The notes below the pieces were generated by a model that was given only the letters and a program-made list of their open reading frames with translations, was not told the DNA's origin and searched no databases. Source: Pleodorina starrii (Eukaryota; Chlorophyta; Chlorophyceae; Chlamydomonadales; Volvocaceae). Taken from it: a DNA stretch of 64,000 nt. The stretch is from positions 2,068,001 through 2,132,000 of the forward strand of contig BRXU01000009.1 of the NCBI GenBank assembly GCA_030267565.1, in the 5' to 3' direction. The position numbers and the translations under genes are program-made. Below, in pieces: positions 54,233 through 64,000 of this stretch. The first letter of the stretch is position 1, and each line of letters starts with the position of its first letter.

Positions 54233-54892
54233 ATGTCCGCGATTGCCAGGGCAGCTCAGCTCCTTGCTGAGGCCTTGCGCGAGGAGGTCGAGCAGCCCCA
54301 GCAGCCCCAGCAACCCCAGCCCCAGCAGCAGCACCTGCTAGACCTGCTGGACCTGCAGAATGAGATCCCACCGGACGCCATTCGGAAACCCCACGAGGCG
54401 GCAGCCAGCAGCAGTGGCTTGGCGGCCGTTGCCGCTGCCATAGCCACCGCCGCCGCGGCCGCGGCCGTCGCCGCGGAATCTGGCATCGTGCGGCAGCTGC
54501 AGCAGCTTCACACGTCGCTGTTGGAGCAGGTGGGGGAGCAGCACAGGGCGGCGGCGGCGGAGCTGGAGGCGGCGGCGGAGCGGCGGCACCGCACGCAGAG
54601 CCTGCAGGCCGCGCTAGCGATCGTGGACAGGCGGCTGATCGCTAACCCCAACGATGTGCATTATGTGCGGTGCGCTGAGGTGCTGATGAACGCACTGCGC
54701 GGCAAGGAGACGGAACTCCCCACACACCCGTTGGCAAGGTTGTTTGTCAGCAGCGACGAGGCGCGCGCTCGCCTAGCCCGCACCCTCCACGGCTTGACCG
54801 GTATCGAGCCGCGGGTGGAGCTGGTGGCACAGGGCACGGCGCCGGGTGGCGCTGCCGGCGAGGCCGCCGCCGTGTACGTCATTCGGCTGTAG
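54233..54892 (+). CDS. Uncharacterised intronless protein, paralogue 2
   Basis: ATG 54233 to TAG 54890-54892, 219 aa, no intron. Shared with the 52044 gene are an N-terminal IARAAQLLAEALREEV, a coiled region, RRHRTQSLQAALAIVDRR, CAEVLMNALRGKETELP, LARTLHGLTGIEPRVEL and a final VYVIRL. It differs by a Gln/Pro tract (QPQQPQQPQPQQQ), an LLDLLDLQNEI segment and a different Ala-rich linker. The two C-terminal halves are clearly homologous; the middles have diverged. Function is unknown. Same strand and 1.5-kb spacing suggest tandem duplication followed by divergence. Confidence 0.7.
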   Translation: MSAIARAAQLLAEALREEVEQPQQPQQPQPQQQHLLDLLDLQNEIPPDAIRKPHEAAASSSGLAAVAAAIATAAAAAAVAAESGIVRQLQQLHTSLLEQVGEQHRAAAAELEAAAERRHRTQSLQAALAIVDRRLIANPNDVHYVRCAEVLMNALRGKETELPTHPLARLFVSSDEARARLARTLHGLTGIEPRVELVAQGTAPGGAAGEAAAVYVIRL

Positions 54893-56279
54893 GTAACCGT
54901 TAAAGTGGTTGGTTGGAAAGGTTTGGCGGCCCGCATCCACGAGGGGGAGTCGCTCGAACGCGATCGGGCTGGTATCCCGTAACCAACGCAGTAATCGGAC
55001 CCGGAGGGTCACTGCAGGCCTGCCCTTCTGATGTGCTGGGGGGGGCAGCCTGGTGCCGTCGTACTGGCTGGGTACGGCGGAACGAGCGCAAGATGGGTGC
55101 TTAGGCCTTGAGGGGCTGGCGTTGGGTAGTAGTCGTCTCTGGTAGCGCAAAGGCAAGGAGCGTACGCGCTTGCGACCGTGCGGTTCATGTGCGCTTCCCC
55201 TGGGTGGCGTTTGCGAAGTCCTTGCGTACACGCCTTTGTCGTGGGTCCCGAATGACCCATGGGTCGCTGTTCGTGAGCGAGGACCTGCACCTCCTGGACA
55301 GAGCATTTTGCTCACAATACGACTTGTAACAGCCATACACGCGTCGGGTGGGGGCGGGGGTGGGGGACCGGACTGGCCGCGACGCGAGGCCGTCTGCCGA
55401 AAGCATGATGTCTTTGATGTGTGATGATGCTGACGAGGGTGAGACGACCAGGGAGGGAGTCGAGACCGCGTGCGGGGCCGCCCGGTCGCCCCGTATGTAG
55501 GCGCCGACCAGCGCACCCAAACGGCACGCACCCAAACGGCACGTCAGCGACCCCGCATGTGCGTGTCCAGCGATGATGAAGATGATTTGATGATGTGTGC
55601 ACGTGTCACCTCACGATATCGCGTTCATTGCAATCTACCGTATCTTCAGTGACGTCTTTGGTACCATACTCTTCCAGGCACACCTTATTCTTCCGCACAC
55701 CTTATTTCCTCCCCCCCCCCACACACACACCGCCGCCAAATTCTTCTAGTGACCCCATCTCCAGCATTGCCCGCCCCAACACGGTTACCGCACCAGTCGG
55801 TATGACGGTCGGCGCGCATCGACACGCGTCGATGGCGGGGCATGAAGAGAACCAATGTCCGCCCTTTGCAAGGCACGGCAATGACGACATCTCAAATTTT
55901 AAGGGAAACAAATCTCTCAAACAGGGAAACGCACGCGTCCAAGCCACCACCCCCCAGACAATTCGTTTTCTCTAGACGGTTCGTTTTCCTTACCGGTACA
56001 CCCCCCCACACACACACACTGAAGGCATTTGAAGCCCAAACCCCGTTTCGTTAAGCGAACCCCCCAGATGAATGAGCCCACACGCAATTCCTCCCCGACA
56101 TGCCGGCACGTGCAAACGGAGAGAAGAGACACGCACTCCCTTTGCCCCGCAGGGGCATGAGAGCTGGAAGCATCCAGCCGCTGCCGCTTCCGCTGCTGCC
56201 GCCACCGCTCTGCGTAGCGTCCCTGTCCGCGCAGCGTGCCAACACACGCCCATTCCCCCGGCCCCCGCCCCCGGGCCCC
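54893..56279. other. Spacer, 3' flanks of convergent genes
   Basis: Nothing coding was supported. One GACCC-AT-GGGTC palindrome is at 55254-55265. CA-rich runs occur at about 55712-55730 and 56007-56021. Confidence 0.5.
55254..55265. repeat. GACCC-NN-GGGTC palindrome 9
   Basis: GACCCATGGGTC about 360 bp after paralogue 2; a further GTGGGTCCCG half-site is 10 bp upstream. Confidence 0.95.
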
Positions 56280-59200
56280 CTACAGCGTCATGACGTCAGT
56301 TGCGTGCGTGCGCGCCTCCATACTGCCCTGCCTCAGCCACTGCTCGTGGCGGTTCGCGTCCAGGTCGGTGGCGGTGGCGGACAGAACGTTGGAGGCGTCC
56401 AGGTGCAGACACACCTCGATGCGGGCGGTGCCGCGGGGGGCTGCGGGGGGGGAGGCATAAGTGGGGGGAGACGGCGGGCGGGTGGGTGGAAGAGAGGGAG
56501 GAGGGAGGAGGCGTGGAAGGAAGGGAGGAAGCGCAGGGAGGTGACAGCGGGCGAGCGGGCGGGTGGAAGGGAAGGGAGAGAAAGGGGAGGAAGGGAGGGA
56601 AGGGCGGAAGGGAGGGTGTGAGGATGAGGCCGCAGCGGTGGAGAAAGGGAGGCGATGTGATTGGTGAACAGACCCGGCACTGGAGGGGAGGAAGGGTCAA
56701 GAAACACGATACCGCAGCGGAGGAAGGGGCTGCATCCCGTGGCCGTGGCGGCACCCCATATTCCTAATCAAGCTACCCAGGCATCCTATATTAAGCTACC
56801 CAGGCACCCCTGGCAGCTCCAGGGCGACGCAGGCAGCCACACGATCCGACCCGACACCGAGCGAGGGAGGACACTCACCCGGCGGTATGCCCTTGAGGTC
56901 GAACTGGCCGATGACGTTGTTGCGGCTGGCCACCTGGGCGTCACCCTGAGAGGTGGGGGGAGGGGGAGGGGAAGGGGTTCAGGAAGGGGAAGGAGGGCAT
57001 GTGCGTTGTGAGATAATGCGGTATTTCTTTGACGATCCTTCACAACAAGCAACATCGCCACCACCACCACCACCACCACCCACCCTAAACATCCCACCCA
57101 TCCCACCTACCCCTCTCATCGCTGCGGTACCCTTTCAGCGGTACTAAAACATCCCCCATCCCCATCCCCGCCCCTATCCCCGCCTCCAGTGGGCTCCTCA
57201 CCCGCAGCACCAGCACGCAGATCTCCGTCTGGTTGTCGTGGACCTGGGGGTTGGGGTGGGGGTTGGGGGTGGGGGGGATATAAAGAGTGTCACAGTTGGG
57301 GCGGGAGTCAAGACATGGCGCACAGCGGGGCGGAGGTGCCGCAGCCGTCGAGTTTGTGCGCGGGCCAGAGCGGAGGGCGCGTGGAGGATAACAGGGTACA
57401 ACAAAAACGAACCACCCTGCTGATGATGTGCCGTGCCGTGCCGTAGCCCCCCCCCCGGGCGGGCTGGTCGTGGTCGACTGGTTGTTGCGTTGCCTGGCGC
57501 TCGTCCAAGGGCTCGGCCCCTCCGTCCACACAAACACACGTATGCCACACGGAGGAGAGAGAGGGCGCCCGAGACCGCAGAGGCAGAGGCCAACCCCAAA
57601 CCCTACTTATCCCCCAAAACCCTTAAACCCACGCGTTCCGAGCCCTCTAAAACCCAACTCCGCAACCCACGTAACCCACGTAACGAACCAACCCACCAAC
57701 CAACCGGCCAGCCAGCCAAGCTCACCGTCGTGAAGATCTGCTTTCCGGCCGCCGGCAGCTGCGCGTCTGCGGGGATGAGCACGTAGGTGCGGTCGCCCTT
57801 CATCTGCACGCCCAGCGCCGGCCGCCGCGCGGGCATCTTCCAGCCGCGGTAGTCCTGACTGTAGGTGGAAGAGCCCTCGAAGGCGGCGGAGGGGCGCATG
57901 GGCGGCAGGGGCTGCGAGGGCGAGGACGGGGGGAGGAGGGGGAGGCGGGAGAGGCGGGGGAGGAAGGCGATGGGGGCGCGGGAGAGTCGAGGGAGAGTTG
58001 AGGGAGAGTGGAGGGAGTCAAGGGAGGAGGGGGGTGCAACGTAGCTCAGGCGGAAGAGGAGGGGGTGGTATCCACGTATAGGCCGGAGCCCGTGAACGGT
58101 AACGTATCAGGCGGGGGAGGGAGCAGGGGGCGGGGGAGTGACGTGTGAGGGGTCTGATACGACGTACCGCTTGGCGCTGCCCGGTGGTCGGGTCGACTGG
58201 CCAGGCCTGGAACTGGTCGCGTGTCTCGGAGGAGCCCTGGAAGGGGGCCGGGTTGGGCTGGTACTGCGCGGCGGGCGGCGGCGGGCGGGGCTCCAGGGTG
58301 TGCGGCTTGAAGTCGTCCCTGGGGCGGAGATGGGGGGGGTGGGGTTTAGGGTTTTAGGGTTTAGGGGTTGGGTTTCAGGAAGGGGGCAGTGAAAGGTCAG
58401 AGAAGGGGAGGCAGACGGCAACTCTCTCCCTCTCTCCCACACACACACATACGCACGCGCTCACACACCTGTAGTGCGTCTGTCCCTCGAAGGGCGCCGT
58501 GTTGGCAGCCATGGCAGCCGGGGGCGCGGGCTGCCGCGGCTCTATCGGGTGCGCCGTGTAGTCCGCCTGCGAGGGGGTGGGCGGGTGGACGATTGGCGGA
58601 TGTGTGTGAGGAACGTGTGTTTGAGACGTGTGTTTGAGACGTTGTGTGAGGGACGTGTGAGGGGGAGACTTGGCGAGGAGGGGCGGAAGGATTGAAGGCG
58701 AGGAGGGGGCTCCGGCCTACGTCCGGTGGGTCTGGTCTGGGAGTCCGTAGCGCCACAGAGGCGCACCAAAAGTGCGGGCATCGACGTCGGGAAGGGAGTT
58801 GGGTAGGAGGTGGGAGGGCCTTCCTGCCGCTCTCCGGTGACGGCAATTCGACACGCCGGCCAGCAGCGTGTGAGAGCCGCGCGGAGAGAGAGCGTGTTTT
58901 GGGTATGGCGGCGAGCGTACGGCACGTACAGCGGCCGCGGGATGCTTGTTGCCGTACCTTGTAATGGGAGGTGCCGTCGAAGGGCGCCGGGTTGGGCTGG
59001 TAGGCTCCGGCGGCGGTCGGCTGGCGCCGCTCCACGGGGTGTTGTGTGAAATCCTGCCTGTACGACGTGTTGCCGTCGAAAGGCGCCGGGTTAGGGTTGT
59101 ACGGCCTGGCTGGGCCCGTCGTACGGTTGAGCTGGCTGGGGTCGATGGCGTGGCCGCGGTAGTTTTCCCGGTAGGCGCTCGTGCCTGCTCGCGGGTGGGG

Positions 59201-59853
59201 TGGGGGGGGGGGCATCAGGCCGGGGCGTTGTTGCGGTGCGCAGGCGACAACGTGAATCATCGACCGATCGATTGCAGAAGTTTGGTGCTCTCTAATACAC
59301 AAAGGACGTCTGATGTCGTGAGTCTGCGTGGAGTTGTTCGGTAGGGCATCTGTGATCTGGGTTACGAAAAGGTTTATGTGCCGGGGCGCGAGGACCGCGG
59401 CTCGGATCTTGCTTGCTGTGAGCGTCCAAACCCCACGGGCAATGCCCGCGCCTACCGTCGAAGGGCGCCGGGTTGGGCTGCCATTGCACCCCTGAGGCGG
59501 GCGGCCGCGGCTCTATCGGGTGGGCCTGGTAATCTTGCTTGTAGGCGGAGGTGCCATCGAATGGCACAGGGTTGCCTGTCGCGAGGTTGGGACGCGCCGA
59601 CAGCGGGATGGGAGAGATGCCGTGACACCCACGTGGACAGTTTGCCCAAAGCTAGATTGGCAACGATGTAGAGATAAGAGCACTCCTCACCGGTATACTG
59701 CTGTCCTACAGGTGCCGCCTGGCGAGGAGGGACAGGATGAGCTGTGAAGTCCGACTGATAGGACGTGTTGCCCTGAAATTCAGGTTGAGCCCCGTACAGC
59801 GTTATCTCACGCCCAACAAAGTGAGCCCGCGGGTCCTGCTCCCTGAAGCTCAT
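56280..59853 (-). CDS. SAXO/STOP-like repeats joined to an HSP70 substrate-binding-like region
   Basis: Nine exons in consistent phase give 404 aa: 59691-59853, 59456-59575, 58958-59184, 58469-58566, 58168-58318, 57726-57911, 57202-57243, 56879-56945, 56280-56440. Residues about 20-285 hold eight units of about 30 residues around P(A/V)PF(D/E/Q)G(T/N)(S/T)(S/A/H)Y(K/R)xD(Y/F)xxHP(I/V)xPR, for example PVPFDGTSAYKQDY and APFDGNTSYRQDFTQHPV. This is the pattern of microtubule-binding Mn repeats in SAXO (MAP6/STOP-like) axonemal proteins. Residues about 290-390 read like an HSP70 substrate-binding beta domain: VLIPADAQLPAAGKQIFTT, VHDNQTEICVLVLRG, NNVIGQFDLKGIPPGAPRGT and RIEVCLHLDASNVLSATATD (the HSP70 IPPAPRG motif is changed only slightly). 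No HSP70 ATPase domain is present. A ciliary doublet-associated role is inferred from the repeats. Exons of both parts share one phase-consistent model and strand. Confidence 0.82.
58069..58110 (+). repeat. Dispersed 42-bp repeat, copy b
   Basis: Begins TATCCACGTATAGGCCGGAG and ends ACGGTAACGTATCAG. Identical over 42 bp to the inverted copy at 37637-37678. It lies in the intron between exons 58168-58318 and 57726-57911 of the SAXO-like gene. Confidence 0.92.
58343..58366 (+). repeat. Short telomere-like stretch in an intron
   Basis: GGTTTAGGGTTTTAGGGTTTAGGGG contains TTTAGGG and TTTTAGGG, the telomere units of volvocine algae. It is only about three units long. Looser CCCTAA-like sequence occurs at about 32646-32718, 27755-27768 and 57595-57630, also in introns. 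Confidence 0.6.
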
Positions 59854-60415
59854 GTCGTTTGTTGCTCAGGGCAAGACTGCTGAAGACCCCTTCAAATATC
59901 AGAGGCCAAATCGCTCCGCTTGAGAGTCGCAGTTATCCGTATCCGTAATATCTCTGTGTTGATTTGTGATTAGCGTTTCGGCAGATAGTGTTGGCAACCC
60001 TTTCGAAGAACCTCACGAAGGCGAACCCGCCAATGCAGCAATCCTATTCTGACCCGGTTTCGCCCAGGACGCATGTAAGGCACTGATTGGGAGCTCTTAT
60101 TATGGCATTCAAAGCAGGGGTGGCAATGAACGATGACTTTGCGGACACTTCGGAAGCTTTATGCAGTACTAGTATTTGGAACGTGCGGTTCCGACACCGT
60201 GCCAATTGCGGCAACGCTTACGACTATGAAAACCTGACCGACCCAAAGACGAGAAGCCACACCAGCTGTTACACTTACTGCGGCCCAATTGGGAGGCAAC
60301 GACCTTACCGAAAACAACGGAACCAAGGAGGACGTCCTGAAGTAACGCTGATCGAGAAAATTACCCAGCTGCGTCTCTTTCTCTTTTCCATCGCTTCCCA
60401 TTCCGGCCCAGGACC
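59854..60415. promoter_or_regulatory. Shared upstream region of divergent SAXO-like and BTB genes
   Basis: The two start codons face away from each other across about 560 bp, which must hold both promoters. No TATA box or named element was recognised. A plus-strand frame opening at 60087 runs through the region but has no domain before the BTB start. Confidence 0.5.
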
Positions 60416-62223
60416 ATGGCCCAACGCGGCAACAAGCATGTCCTTGACGGACTGTCTGGCCTATTTGGTTCCGAAGAGGATGCGGACTGCACGATCATCT
60501 TTTACATGGAGAAAAATCCAGTGGATGATGGTCCCAGGAAGCGGCAGCGACGGGAGGAAGAGTCGTCTGAGGAGCCGGAGAAGCCTTCCCAGCCGGCGGT
60601 CTTCGGCGCGCCGCTGCCCGCGCATCGCTTGGTTCTTCGGAGGGCATCAGAGCGCTTCAGAAGTCAGGTGCGAACGGATAGCAACATCTGCCCAAGTCCG
60701 TCGTGGCGTGAAAACGGATTTCGCTATTCAAATTTGCTGAGGACCATCGCGGCGTGAAGCCTTACCAAAACTTATGCGACTCCATAATCAGCAGCTAACG
60801 GGCCGGTACTTCTTGAGGTTAACTGGGTTGGTGCGCTACGATCTGGCCCTTGGCTTTTGATACGCAGTTCGAGCGCTGGACGGATACGAGCACCCGCCCC
60901 GAGCTGCGAATTCCGCTGCGCAGCGAGGATGAGGTCCCGGCCGCGCGCGCGGCCATCCAGTACGCCTACACGGGCGAGGTGAAGGAGGGCGGCGGCGTGC
61001 GAGGTCTCCTGGCGGTGCGGCGGCAGGCGCAGTACCTGGACATGAAGGGTTGCACGGCGGACTGCGACGCGGCCCTGAAGCGTGTTTTGAAGGATGGGGC
61101 GGCGGCGCAGGAGCTCTACCAGTGCGAAGCGATCTGGCCCGACCCGACCGCAGAGGAGGGCTTCGCGGCGGTTCTCAAGAAGGCCGTGACGCGGCTTGCA
61201 GCCCACTTCGGCGACGCGCTCAAGACGCTCAACACGCCATCGCTGCTGGTGCAGCTGCTTGCGCTGCCCGCCGTGGCTCTGGAGGCACTGCTGGGCTCCG
61301 ACGACTTCGGCACCGACAGCGAGTCCAGCATTCTGATGGTGCTGGCGTTGTGGATGTTCATACCGGTAAACCGTCAGCACACCGACAAACAGACTCGTGA
61401 GCGGTTATGCCGTACCGTACGGCTGGCCCATGTCAGCGTGCCGTACCGCCATCTGGTGGTACCTGCGCTGGCAGCCGACTTCATCAGGGCAAACCCCTCG
61501 GGGGCCGCCGGCTGGTTCTCAGTTGACCCCGTCCATGCGGCCTTCGCCACGAGCTTGTCGACCCTGACTGATGCCGAGCTTAAATGCCTTCTCGATGACA
61601 GCAAAAGCGACCCGTGGGTCGTCGGCTCAGGCCGTCTGCTGGACCTCACCCCGCGCCCGCAGTGCATCCTGCGCGAGGGCCTCACCTTCGCCTGGAGTCT
61701 CGACCAGCAGGACCTGCTCAAGGGCCTGCAGGCGCTGGAGCCCGGGTGCGCATACATGGCAGCTGTGTTATTCGACCAGACCGGCCGCCGGCAGATTGCC
61801 GCCAACGGTTTCGAGTGGAGCCTTGGCATTCATGTTACGCGCGAGCAGCGGGCTGCCGGTCTGTACCTAGAATGCTGGCTGCCCTCCGTGTACCAGGAAT
61901 CCGGCGGGCCGCTGCTGGGCATGAAGGCGGTCGTATCGATCGATGCGCGGGTGACGGTGCACCGCTGGCAGGGCGGCTCCCAGCGGGACATCGTGGAGAC
62001 GTGGGACGAGGACGACCCAATAGTGATCGGCGGCTCCTTGGGGGAACCCGATGTGCTACCCTTACTGCCGCCTAAGCCGGGCACCGGTGCTAGGGGCGGT
62101 GGCCGCCAGCCGCCGGTCGGTGGACACGGGGCCGACGGGGGCAGTCCGCTGGCGGCCTGGGGCGAGTACCTCAGGGGTGGCAAGATCACGGGGAGCCTCA
62201 AACTGATGCGGCCGCCTAGCTAG
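60416..62223 (+). CDS. BTB/BACK-like domain protein
   Basis: Two exons (60416-60667, 60868-62223) join in phase 0 to 535 aa. Residues about 8-120 form a BTB fold: DGLSGLFGSEEDADCTIIFY, a Glu/Arg-rich insert with KRQRREEES, then PLPAHRLVLRRASERFRSQ, the strand PELRIPL and AIQYAYTGEV. About 120-290 resemble a BACK-like helical region (LLAVRRQAQYLDMKGC, SSILMVLALWMF). The C-terminal part (ILREGLTFAWSLDQ, AANGFEWSLGIHV, LGMKAVVSIDARV) looks like a beta-rich domain of the kind often seen after BTB in algal families. The tail is Gly/Pro-rich. BTB proteins usually act as CUL3 ubiquitin-ligase adaptors; partner and target are unknown. The start is chosen at ATG 60416 because the BTB core follows directly and the 200-bp intron fits. 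Confidence 0.85.
61609..61620. repeat. GACCC-NN-GGGTC palindrome 10, in BTB coding sequence
   Basis: GACCCGTGGGTC in exon 60868-62223, encoding DPWV in KSDPWVVG. Confidence 0.95.
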
Positions 62224-63409
62224 CTGGTTTCCATTAGCAGCACGAAAGTGCTGCAGTCGGACCAGCTAGCTTGTGGTGAGGCTTGGGCAGCCAGGCTTGG
62301 CTGAGGAGCCCAAGTGAAGTTGCATGCACAGCTTTGTCGGATTGTGCCTGCCCTTCAATAATGGTTAAAAACGAACTATGGTTATAAACATCGTGGTTGA
62401 AGGGCTGCTGTTGTGGTGTTGTTATTGTGGTTCGTTGTCGCATTGGGCTGCAGACCCGCAGAAGGGCGAGTCGTGTTGGGGTGTGTGTGTGTGTAGGACG
62501 GGGGGAAAGGAAAGGGGCAGGATCTGCAATTGGGGAACGGCGGTCGGCGAATGTGGAGTGTGCAGGTGTACAGCAGGGCGAGGAGCATGTACAGAGTGAC
62601 GGGGAGGGTCCGCAGGAGGGCAATGTGACTACATGAGCGAGGAAAGCTGAAAGAGCGGATACCGGTAGATGCGTATAGATGGATGGATGTACGTCATCAG
62701 AAGCAGGCAGGCAGGCCCGCCCGGGTGCCGCATGGCGATTGCCGAGCCGAATTGATGATCCGGGGTTGGTGTACGGCATACGTTCATTCCGTATCGACCT
62801 GGATCCCCATTATTCCCGATGGATGTCGATGATGACTTGTACGACACATGCCCAGGGTCATTCGTTGCCTGCCATCTTGGTGGCCGTACTGCCACCGAAC
62901 GGCAACCAGGGCTGTGCATGTGCGTTCGAGGTGGGGACAACCTCCCGGCTCGACGACGCTATTAAGACACTACTTCAGAAGTTCAGATTGCCCTCAGTGA
63001 GCTATTGCCCAAACTGTTGTTGTGTCTCACCTGCAAAAGCTCCATGCATCTCCCCTCCGACCACACAATCGAAAGTCAGCTTTTGTGTCCTGCCCCGCAC
63101 CACCGCCGACTGCTGCCCCCTTTGAAAGCCCCACCCTGCACGAACCTACAGGTTTCCAAGCAACCCGCCAAGCAGCCCCCAGCCAAGCCCGCACACACCA
63201 ACGACGAAGGCTCCACCCAGATCCCTCAGTGCACCAACGGCCAGCTGCTGTCCAGCTCGTTGGCTCCACTCTTCAAAACGAGTCCGGAGCAACAACCACT
63301 GTATGTGACCACCACACACTCACACAGTATCGAGCTTCAGGTCCTCCAAAACCCAAACAGCCCCCAAATCCCAAAGCCTAGCCAGCAAAGAAGCCGCAGC
63401 GCCGGCTCC
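62224..63409. other. Spacer between convergent BTB and WD-repeat genes
   Basis: No gene was supported. A TG run lies at 62480-62493. Plus frames between 62679 and 63409 have no domain and partly mirror the 3' UTR of the WD-repeat gene. Confidence 0.5.
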
Positions 63410-64000
63410 TTACAAATAAGCGCTGCCGCCGCCATGGGTACCAGTACTGCCGCCGCCACCGCCGCCACCGCCGCCATCACCACCACCACCGCCAGGCTCC
63501 AGCAGCTGCCAGACCCGCACACCGGTGTCTATACTGCCAGTGGCCAGTACCGATGGATCCGAGGGGCTGAACGACGTGGCCATCACGGTCTCCGGGTGGC
63601 CCTGCACGGATGGGGCGGGGGAATGGGGGGAGCAAGAGGGAGAGGGGTGGAGCTCTAGGGTATTTGGCGGCGTGCGTGTGCGTGTGTGTGTGTGTGCGGG
63701 TATGTATGTGTGGGTGGTTGGGTGTGCTTATGTCTCCTTGTCTCCACATCCGCATCCATATTCACATCCACATCCATGCACATGCACATGCACATCCGCA
63801 TCCAAACCCACATGCAGCCGCCTCCCATCGACCGCACGTCCGGTGGTACCTTAAGCGGCGACCGAGGCCCTCACGTACCCGAAGGTCCAAGACGTGCTGC
63901 CAGACTCCAGGGTGAGACCCCGCCGCCGCCGCCGTCGCCCGTCGTGCCGCTGCCGCCGCCATTGCCACCGGCCCTGACGGCTGCGGGCCCTGTGACGGCA
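63410..64000 (-). CDS. WD-repeat protein, C-terminal end (gene continues beyond window)
   Basis: The last exon is 63410-63601 (TAA stop at 63410-63412) and follows a CAG acceptor in phase 0. The preceding exon ends at 63879 (CTTCGG|GTACGT) and runs off the window. Joined, they read GVWQHVLDLRGHPETVMATS then FSPSDPSVLATGSIDTGVRVWQLL, a typical final WD40 blade with GH, the D of TGSIDTGVR and VW. A Gly-rich tail ends GGGSAYL. Too little is present to name the protein. Ala-rich coding sequence lies just before the blade. Confidence 0.75.
63673..63820. repeat. GT-rich run and CATCCR hexamer microsatellite in the WD-gene intron
   Basis: A (GTGTGC)n run at about 63673-63725 is followed by CACATCC/GCATCC/CACATG units to about 63810. 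Confidence 0.85.

Noticed and set aside
58343..58366. Interstitial telomere array
   Set aside because: Only about three imperfect units; such short TTTAGGG stretches are common in algal introns and do not show a chromosome fusion.

Overview
This is nuclear DNA from a green alga, most likely a volvocine (the Chlamydomonas/Gonium/Volvox group). The reasons are GC-rich coding sequence, many short phase-0 introns with GT(G/A)-AG ends and C-rich acceptors, Ala/Gly/Pro/Gln homopolymer runs, TGTAA polyadenylation-type signals, and a mix of plastid, ciliary and cell-wall-type proteins. The species is not identified. No bacterial operons, rRNA, tRNA or CRISPR array were seen. All multi-exon models were built by hand from reading frames and splice signals; unless stated otherwise, the phases of consecutive exons agree.

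Layout. (1) 1-3286: sparse DNA, then a 1.37-kb terminal-inverted-repeat element. An internally deleted, inverted second copy lies at 30187-30855, so the two bracket about 27 kb. (2) 4006-5466: pieces of a Pro-rich one-pass membrane protein. (3) 5467-13882: sparsely coding, with one convincing exon of unknown function (8176-8958) and a possible signal-peptide exon (9371-9538). (4) 13883-24940, minus: a 20-exon subtilisin-like protease of about 1098 aa with a pro-region, a complete Asp/His/Asn/Ser site and a long C-terminal part with two PA14-like segments. (5) 26037-30041, minus: a 565-aa plastid-type protein with coiled coil and one membrane helix. (6) 31250-34088, minus: BCD1-type zf-HIT protein of box C/D snoRNP assembly. 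(7) 34874-41004, plus: plastid EGY-type site-2 protease with HDxxH in place of HExxH. (8) 43301-47527, plus: a 906-aa low-complexity/coiled-coil protein with RPxSA motifs. (9) 50220-51250: pentanucleotide satellite. (10) 52044-52700 and 54233-54892, plus: two intronless paralogues of no family I recognise. (11) 56280-59853, minus: eight SAXO/STOP-like repeats joined to an HSP70 substrate-binding-domain-like region. (12) 60416-62223, plus: BTB/BACK-like protein, divergent from the SAXO gene. (13) 63410-end, minus: C-terminal end of a WD-repeat gene.

The genes form no single pathway; this is an ordinary mixed eukaryotic neighbourhood. The points most worth following up are a 12-bp palindrome (GACCC-NN-GGGTC) occurring ten times in exons, introns and spacers; the SAXO-HSP70 domain combination; the paired TIR elements with their palindromic ends; the paralogue pair; the HDxxH change in the EGY homologue; and a 42-bp intronic repeat shared by three unrelated genes.
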